From Ignavibacteriaceae bacterium (GTDB lineage Bacteria > Bacteroidota > Ignavibacteria > Ignavibacteriales > Ignavibacteriaceae), in NCBI GenBank assembly GCA_031292465.1, contig JARLHB010000467.1, forward strand, positions 1 through 27,354: a DNA stretch of 27,354 bases, in the 5' to 3' direction. The notes beneath the pieces were generated by a model, which searched no databases, was not told the DNA's origin, and saw nothing but the letters and a program-made list of their open reading frames with translations. Of this stretch, positions 22,508-27,354 are shown in pieces (position 1 is the first letter of the stretch; each line of letters begins with the position of its first letter). A program made the translations under genes and the position numbers.

Positions 22508-24334
22508 TTATTCTGCTTTATCTTCTGCTTTCGGTTTTCTTGGTTCGTCAGGAACTTCAAAAATCGGGAAGTCGGAAGAATCAATTGCGCCTGTATCTGC
22601 TGTCTGGATTTCCTGAACAGAAACTCTGTCGAACTTATGTTTATCTAAGTAAGCACGAATTTCATCTTCAGATTTATCCTTCAAAGCTGCAATAGCGCTC
22701 AGAACAATCTTTTTATTTTCCCTGTCGAATTCAATTACCTGTAACGGTATAAATTCATCAATAGGGAAGTGGTTGGCTACATTCTTTATTTTTGAAGTAG
22801 CAAGCTGTGTTGAAGGGACGAAACCATCAACGTGTTCCGGCAGTTCTGCAATTAAGCCCTTCTCAATTATTCTTACTACTTTACCTTCTGTAACAGTACC
22901 AACAGCGTAAAGTTTTTCAAAGTGTGTCCATGGGTTGTCTTCAATCTGTTTGTGTCCCAAAGATATTTTTCTTTGTTCAACATCAACACCAAGAACAATA
23001 ACTTCCAGTTTTTCGCCTTTTTTAACAACTTCTCCGGGGTGGCGGATTTTCTTTGTCCATGACAGGTCTGATATATGTACCAAACCATCTACGCCGGGCT
23101 CAAGTTCAACAAATACACCGAAGTTGGTAAGATTGCGCGCAATACCGGTGTGCCTTGAACCAACAGGATACTTCTGCATTAAAGATTCCCATGGATCTGG
23201 TTCAAGCTGTTTAATACCGAGAGAGATTTTCTTGTCATCTTTATCAAGGCTTAAGATAATTGCTTCAATTACCTGTCCCATAGAAACAACCTGTGAAGGA
23301 TGTTTAATATGCTGGGTCCAGCTCATTTCAGAATTGTGAATTAGGCCTTCAATGCCTTTTTCGATTTCAATAAAAGCGCCGTAGTCTGTAAGAGAAACAA
23401 CACGTCCTGATACTTTATCACCGATTCTATACTTATTCTCAATATTTTCCCAGGGATGTGGAAGAAGTTTCTTCAAGCTGAGTGATATTCTCTTCTTTTC
23501 TTCGTCAAAATCAGTAACTACAACTTTAATTGTCTGATCAAGTTTAACAACTTCGTTAGGATGATTTATTCTGCCCCAGCTTAAATCTGTAATATGAATT
23601 AAGCCGTCTACGCCGCCGAGGTCAACAAATACGCCGAAATCGGTAATAGCTTTAACAGTACCTTCAAGAATCTGGCCTTTATCAAGGCTGTTAAGAATAG
23701 CATCTCTTTGGTCTGCAATTTCTTCTTCAACAAGAACTTTATGTGATACAACAACATTTTCGGTAGGGATATTAACTTTAACTACCTTAAAGTCCATTAT
23801 CTGTCCTACGAACGCATCAAAGTCACGGATAGGACGGACATCAATTTGTGAACCTGGTAAGAATGCTTCCATACCCATTAAATCAACAACCATTCCGCCT
23901 TTAATTCTCTTAAGAATTCTACCCTGAATAATTTCACCGGTTTCATGAGCTTTAACAACTTTTTCCCATATTCTAAGGAAGTCTGCTCTTTGTTTGCTTA
24001 ATACCAGGTTTCCTTCCTGATCTTCTACGCTTTCAAGAACTACTTCAACTTCCGCACCGACTTTAATATCCTCGTTCTCATAGAACTCGTTTTTAGGAAT
24101 AGAGCCTTCAGATTTAAAACCGACATCAAGAATTACATGATCGCCCTGAACACGAACGATTTTGCCTTTTATCAGTTCGCCTTCTTTTACATCTTTAAAC
24201 GATTCTGAATAGAGCTTCGCTAATGTTAAGAATTCTTCTTCTGAATATTCATCATTATTGAAACGCTTTTTTGCTTTTGTGTACTCATCGATACCTGGCT
24301 GGGCTTTTTTTGTATCTTTGATTTCTTCGGACAT
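22508..24334 (-). CDS. rpsA: 30S ribosomal protein S1
   Basis: The 608 residues carry six S1 (OB-fold) RNA-binding domains at about 51-115, 133-200, 218-288, 305-375, 392-462 and 479-548. Repeated signatures include DFGVFVDLGGVDGLIHITDLSW, DYGAFIEIEKGIEGLIHNSEMSW and NFGVFVELEPGVDGLVHISDLSW. S1 holds mRNA on the 30S subunit and helps initiation on structured or weak sites. The ATG at 24334 has a perfect AGGAGG five bases upstream; an in-frame TTG at 24349 would only translate that site and is rejected. The acidic N-terminal ~45 residues are typical of Bacteroidota S1. The gene follows cmk on the same strand as in many bacteria, with a 224-base leader that contains a large inverted repeat and a possible hairpin. 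Confidence 0.97.
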   Translation of the reverse strand: MSEEIKDTKKAQPGIDEYTKAKKRFNNDEYSEEEFLTLAKLYSESFKDVKEGELIKGKIVRVQGDHVILDVGFKSEGSIPKNEFYENEDIKVGAEVEVVLESVEDQEGNLVLSKQRADFLRIWEKVVKAHETGEIIQGRILKRIKGGMVVDLMGMEAFLPGSQIDVRPIRDFDAFVGQIMDFKVVKVNIPTENVVVSHKVLVEEEIADQRDAILNSLDKGQILEGTVKAITDFGVFVDLGGVDGLIHITDLSWGRINHPNEVVKLDQTIKVVVTDFDEEKKRISLSLKKLLPHPWENIENKYRIGDKVSGRVVSLTDYGAFIEIEKGIEGLIHNSEMSWTQHIKHPSQVVSMGQVIEAIILSLDKDDKKISLGIKQLEPDPWESLMQKYPVGSRHTGIARNLTNFGVFVELEPGVDGLVHISDLSWTKKIRHPGEVVKKGEKLEVIVLGVDVEQRKISLGHKQIEDNPWTHFEKLYAVGTVTEGKVVRIIEKGLIAELPEHVDGFVPSTQLATSKIKNVANHFPIDEFIPLQVIEFDRENKKIVLSAIAALKDKSEDEIRAYLDKHKFDRVSVQEIQTADTGAIDSSDFPIFEVPDEPRKPKAEDKAE

Positions 24335-24381
24335 TAATCCTCCTAACAAATTATTTGTATTTTTCTACATCATTACCTAAT

Positions 24382-24438
24382 GCCGCCGGAAAGTAATAAT
24401 GCAGTAGATTTAGTTTTACATATTTAATTATTGGCGGC
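24382..24438 (-). promoter_or_regulatory. possible long-range hairpin in the rpsA leader
   Basis: On the minus strand GCCGCC (24433-24438) can pair with GGCGGC (24382-24387). A second pair, AATAAT with ATTATT, lies inside, leaving a loop of about 26 bases. The structure ends about 47 bases before the rpsA ATG. S1 is known to control its own mRNA in enterobacteria; whether this leader does so here is untested. Confidence 0.3.
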
Positions 24439-24479
24439 TTAAAAAATCCAGTAAATTTTTGTTTTAATGTTTGATGTAA

Positions 24480-24552
24480 TTTAATTTTTAATGTAGGAAT
24501 TTGATTAATCTGCCTGTCAGCAGACAGGTCAGCGCCTACGTTAAAAATTAAA
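24480..24552. repeat. 73-bp inverted repeat with inner palindrome between cmk and rpsA
   Basis: Outer arms TTTAATTTTTAATGTAGG (24480-24497) and its complement (24535-24552) agree at 17 of 18 positions, the exception being a G-T pair. Inside lies CCTGTC-AGCA-GACAGG (24513-24528). It starts 7 bases after the cmk stop on the minus strand. It has no T tract. The layout, AT-rich outer arms and a GC-richer core, resembles a miniature inverted-repeat insert. Confidence 0.7.
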
Positions 24553-24558
24553 CATTTG

Positions 24559-25260
24559 TTATAAATTACCTAATTCAATTCCTTCTTTTTTAGCAGCCTG
24601 CTTTACATGTCCAAGTATCAAATCAACCTGCTGCTGTATTGAAACGTTAGAGGTATCAACCTCAATAGCGTCCGGAGCTTTTGTCAAAGGGCTTACATCT
24701 CTTGTCGAATCTATTTTGTCCCGTTGCTGTAAGTTAGCTTTTACTTCTTCAAGAGTAATAGTTACGCCTTTTTCATCGTACTCTTTGGCTCTTCTGCGGG
24801 CGCGTTCATCTATTGAAGCAATAAGAAAAATTTTAACATTTGCATCCGGAAAAACAACAGTGCCTATATCCCTGCCTTCCATAACTACTCCGCAGTTTTC
24901 TTCGGCAAGTTTTCGCTGTTTATCTACCAGAATTTTTCTTACTTCTTCAATGGTGCTTATATCACTGACATTTAAATTTACTTCCGGCAGGCGTATATGT
25001 TCGGAAATGTCATTCCCGTCTACAGACACATGAGTAACACCATCAATAAATTTAAGAACTATATTAGAATTCATTGCAAGATTTATAATTGCATGCTTAT
25101 TTTTAAGGACGTTATTATTTATCGCTAAATAAGTAACGGTTCTGTACATTGCGCCGGTATCAATGTATAAGTATCCTAATTTTTGGGCGACAAGCTTTGC
25201 AGAAGTGCTTTTACCGGAACCTGCCGGGCCGTCTATAGCAACTATTAATCTTTTGGACAT
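24559..25260 (-). CDS. cmk: cytidylate kinase
   Basis: The protein has 233 residues, normal for the bacterial enzyme. The P-loop GPAGSGKST (11-19) is followed by the substrate-binding IDTGAMYRTVT, then VVMEGRDIGTVVFPDANVKIFL and the lid region RARRRAKEYDEKG, and RDKIDSTRDVSPLTKAPDAI, which is characteristic of CMP kinase. It phosphorylates CMP and dCMP with ATP in pyrimidine nucleotide metabolism, in the cytosol. There is no clear Shine-Dalgarno before the ATG at 25260. It is the upstream neighbour of rpsA, the common cmk-rpsA arrangement; dnaX lies 111 bases upstream on the same strand. Confidence 0.96.
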   Translation of the reverse strand: MSKRLIVAIDGPAGSGKSTSAKLVAQKLGYLYIDTGAMYRTVTYLAINNNVLKNKHAIINLAMNSNIVLKFIDGVTHVSVDGNDISEHIRLPEVNLNVSDISTIEEVRKILVDKQRKLAEENCGVVMEGRDIGTVVFPDANVKIFLIASIDERARRRAKEYDEKGVTITLEEVKANLQQRDKIDSTRDVSPLTKAPDAIEVDTSNVSIQQQVDLILGHVKQAAKKEGIELGNL

Positions 25261-25371
25261 AGATTACAAAAATAATCAATAGTTTTTTAATTATCAAAGG
25301 TTTTTATAGATGGCTCACAGCTATTAAAACGTCGTTTTTAGCTTAAAAATGGGCAAACTTTGAATAGCAAA

Positions 25372-27054
25372 TTAAGAAATTTCTTCGCCGCCAAGCTCAT
25401 TTACAATAGCATCAATATATGGGTCGCCTGTAGATTCTTTGGGATCTTCAGACTTGTCCTTTTGTGTTGGTATATCCGGGGTCTCAACTCCGGCGCTTCC
25501 GGCTTCTTCGCTTAGGTGGAATGTCATTCTTTTACCAAAAAATTCCAGAGTCTTTTGGTGAATATAATCCTGGTTAAATTTTACTACGTTTTTGCTTTCC
25601 GCATAGTTTGTATAAATGCTTATTTTATTTCCTTCCAGGCCAAGTAACTTTACGTCCTTTATAAACGGTCCAAAAGTATATGATTTTTCCTGGCTGATGG
25701 ATTCTACAAATCCCGCCCATTTTTTTACTACGGAATCAAAATTGAAATTGGGATCTTCAACTCCGCTGTAAGATGCAGGTCTCTGATGGACTGTACTTGT
25801 AGAAGACACAGGTTGCTTCGGCTTTTCAGTATTAATAACCGGTGCTGTATGCACTCTTGTAGAAGAGGATTGGGAAGTGTAATTATTCCTTACCGGTTCA
25901 TTAATTGTAACAGTTGACGGGCTGCCTGTAGAATTAAGGTCTGAAATTAAATCGGAAATAGTTGCTGTCTTTTCAAGCCCGATTAAATGACTCAATGAAA
26001 TTTCAATTTTAAGCCTTTGATTAAGTGAATATCTAAGTTCCTGCTGTGCCTTATTAAGGAAATTAAACAACCGCAGAATATCACCCTCAGAGAATTGGTC
26101 TATATAATTTAGATAGCGTGATTTGTATATTTCCGCCGCTTCAACCTGGTTAGCATTTTTACTTAGAACAACCGTCATAATATTACGGAAGTGTTCAATC
26201 AACCCGTCCATAAAGTCTATAAAGTTCCATCCGTTGTCATAAATTTGTTTTGTAACTTCAAACACTGCCTTAAAGTTTTTATTCAGAACAGCGTCTGAAA
26301 TGGTAAAAAATAGTTCATCATCAATAAGGTTGAGCATTTTAGCAACAGCAGTTGACTCAATATCATTCCCGCAAAAAGATACAATCTGATCGAAAAAGCT
26401 TTCTGCATCACGCAGTGCGCCGTCTGCTTTCTTTGCTATGATTGTTAATGTCTTATCGTCAATTCTTATATTCTCTTCTTCAGCTATTTTACTTAATAAG
26501 GTTTTTATAGTATCAAGCTGTATTCTTCTGAAATCAAACCTTTGGCATCTTGAAATAATTGTAAGCGGTACTTTATGAATGTCCGTGGTTGCAAAAATAA
26601 AGATAGTATGTGCAGGGGGCTCTTCCAGAGTTTTCAGGAATGCATTAAATGATTCCTTGGTAAGCATGTGCACTTCATCTATGATATAGATCTTGTATTT
26701 GCCTTTAGTCGGTGCGTATTTAACCGAATCACGCAAAGTTCTGATTTCGTCTATACCACGGTTGGAAGCGCCGTCAATTTCAATAATATCCATTGACTGG
26801 GTATTTTGAATCGAATTGCACATCTCGCATTCGTTACAAGGTTCGGCATCCTGAGGATTCTGGCAGTTAAGCGCTTTTGCTAAAATTCTTGCTGTCGTAG
26901 TTTTTCCTACCCCGCGCGGGCCTGTAAATAAATATGCGTGAGCTATTCTGTTATTCTTAATTGCATTTTTTAATGTTGCTGTAATATGTTCCTGTCCTAC
27001 AACATCACTAAACTTTTGTGGACGCCATTTACGCGCTGTTACAACAAATGCCAT
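25372..27054 (-). CDS. dnaX: DNA polymerase III subunits tau/gamma (clamp loader)
   Basis: The protein has 560 residues. It starts with the hallmark ARKWRPQKFSDVVGQEH; Walker A GPRGVGKTT (45-53), a zinc module with Cys64, Cys73, Cys76 and Cys79, Walker B IIDEVH (125-129) and the SRC arginine-finger motif (168-170) complete the AAA+ domain. Domain III (~240-370) oligomerises the clamp loader. A Ser/Thr/Pro-rich linker (~385-430) leads to a C-terminal domain (~440-535) that would bind polymerase and helicase. The clamp loader opens and places the sliding clamp on primed DNA. At codons 443-445 (GTA AAA AAA) the gene carries an A_AAA_AAA heptamer; a -1 shift there gives a 476-residue short form. 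The ATG has AAAGG about 6 bases upstream. A ybaB-recR pair, often found behind dnaX, is absent; cmk follows. Confidence 0.97.
   Translation of the reverse strand: MAFVVTARKWRPQKFSDVVGQEHITATLKNAIKNNRIAHAYLFTGPRGVGKTTTARILAKALNCQNPQDAEPCNECEMCNSIQNTQSMDIIEIDGASNRGIDEIRTLRDSVKYAPTKGKYKIYIIDEVHMLTKESFNAFLKTLEEPPAHTIFIFATTDIHKVPLTIISRCQRFDFRRIQLDTIKTLLSKIAEEENIRIDDKTLTIIAKKADGALRDAESFFDQIVSFCGNDIESTAVAKMLNLIDDELFFTISDAVLNKNFKAVFEVTKQIYDNGWNFIDFMDGLIEHFRNIMTVVLSKNANQVEAAEIYKSRYLNYIDQFSEGDILRLFNFLNKAQQELRYSLNQRLKIEISLSHLIGLEKTATISDLISDLNSTGSPSTVTINEPVRNNYTSQSSSTRVHTAPVINTEKPKQPVSSTSTVHQRPASYSGVEDPNFNFDSVVKKWAGFVESISQEKSYTFGPFIKDVKLLGLEGNKISIYTNYAESKNVVKFNQDYIHQKTLEFFGKRMTFHLSEEAGSAGVETPDIPTQKDKSEDPKESTGDPYIDAIVNELGGEEIS
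25699..25726 (-). promoter_or_regulatory. candidate programmed -1 frameshift site in dnaX
   Basis: Seven A on the coding strand (25726-25720) sit in the phase N-N-A AAA AAA needed for tandem slippage. Six bases later GGATT-TGTAG-AATCC (25713-25699) can form a 5-bp hairpin. The -1 frame adds 31 codons and stops at TAA 25627-25625. No strong Shine-Dalgarno-like stimulator is seen upstream. Confidence 0.5.
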
Positions 27055-27138
27055 TAGTTACCTTTTTTAAAAAAGTTACAAGTTCTCAAGTTTCAGGAAA
27101 ATAAAACTTATTAACCTGTTTTCAAATTTTTGAATCTT

Positions 27139-27354
27139 TCAATCTTTAAATTTTTCAATATTTAATACCGAAACCAAATATTCAACAATTTCTTCCAGAT
27201 ATTTCTTATCAATTTCATTGAATGAATTATAAGAAGAACTGTCCAGATCAAGAACCCCGAATAAACTGCCTTCCTTTATTACAGGAACAACTATTTCGGA
27301 TTTGGAATCTGCATCGCAGGCAATATGTCCCGGAAAATTATTTACATTCGGCAC
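27139..27354 (-). CDS. msrC: free methionine-(R)-sulfoxide reductase, GAF domain, 5' end outside window
   Basis: The visible 71 residues are the C-terminal half of a GAF-domain protein of the fRMsr family (E. coli MsrC, formerly YebR). The strings NFPGHIACDADSKSEIVVPV and GSLFGVLDLDSSSYNSFNEID match the family closely, and the Cys in HIACD is at the position of a catalytic cysteine. The enzyme reduces free methionine-R-sulfoxide in the cytosol. The first visible codon is GTG, but the family needs about 80 further residues upstream, so the gene starts beyond base 27354. It precedes dnaX by 84 bases on the same strand; the gap holds only AT-rich sequence. The stop is TGA at 27139-27141. Confidence 0.88.
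   Translation of the reverse strand: MPNVNNFPGHIACDADSKSEIVVPVIKEGSLFGVLDLDSSSYNSFNEIDKKYLEEIVEYLVSVLNIEKFKD

Noticed and set aside
22935..23339. Plus-strand 134-codon frame within rpsA
   Set aside because: Antisense to repeated S1 domains; Ser/Pro/Thr-rich composition typical of a shadow frame.
24335..24349. Upstream TTG start for rpsA adding five residues
   Set aside because: The added codons are the AGGAGG ribosome binding site itself, which serves the ATG at 24334.
27055..27138. Pyrimidine-rich TTTCAAT-like near repeats before dnaX
   Set aside because: Irregular AT-rich sequence without a consistent period or pairing.

Overview
The window looks like chromosomal DNA of an Ignavibacteria-like member of the Bacteroidota/Chlorobi (FCB) lineage. 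The evidence is the two secreted proteins ending in a type IX secretion (T9SS) sorting domain with the NYPNPFNP motif, the AT-rich composition, DUF2723 and DUF5683-type proteins, OlsF-like and RhlB-like proteins, and regular use of TTG starts behind good Shine-Dalgarno sites. No transposase, tRNA, rRNA or CRISPR array was found. The taxonomic call is inference from protein style, not from a marker tree.

Layout. 1-1476 is the 3' part of an OlsF-like bifunctional acyltransferase gene. 1477-4720 is a more AT-rich, accessory-looking stretch: an orphan AbrB-type antitoxin-like gene, a lipoprotein, a protein with an RNYTQH (R-x4-H) HEPN-like motif, and an unknown protein. It is bracketed by a 30-bp inverted repeat (27/30 identical). 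4735-9133 (minus) holds a large DUF2723 membrane glycosyltransferase-like protein and a MATE/MOP-superfamily transporter. 9311-11801 (plus) holds a secreted FKBP-TPR prolyl isomerase and an RhlB-like DEAD-box helicase, ending at a striking nested palindrome shared with the convergent secreted alpha/beta hydrolase gene (11928-12947). 13125-15952 carries two T9SS cargo genes, with two copies of a 179-bp promoter/leader module (14315-14493 and 15963-16141). 16418-17464 is a trypsin-like serine protease.

17581-20023 is a two-component system (histidine kinase and OmpR-type regulator) next to a tiny Lys/Ala-rich exported protein resembling acid-shock protein Asr in composition. The promoter region of the small gene carries three TTAAG-type boxes at exact 11-bp period, placed 10 bp from a -7 element of Bacteroidota type. 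It is the most coherent candidate regulatory system in the window.

20332-27354 (all minus) is housekeeping: a DUF5683-like membrane protein translationally coupled to mtaB (tRNA methylthiotransferase), rpsA (ribosomal protein S1), cmk (cytidylate kinase), dnaX (DNA polymerase III tau/gamma) and the 3' end of a free-methionine-sulfoxide reductase gene. dnaX contains an in-frame A_AAA_AAA heptamer with a small hairpin six bases downstream, just before the C-terminal domain. This suggests a programmed -1 frameshift making a short gamma form. Clear intrinsic terminators mark the ends of several minus-strand units (4735-4765, 13059-13097, 19737-19767, 20273-20300, 22452-22486).
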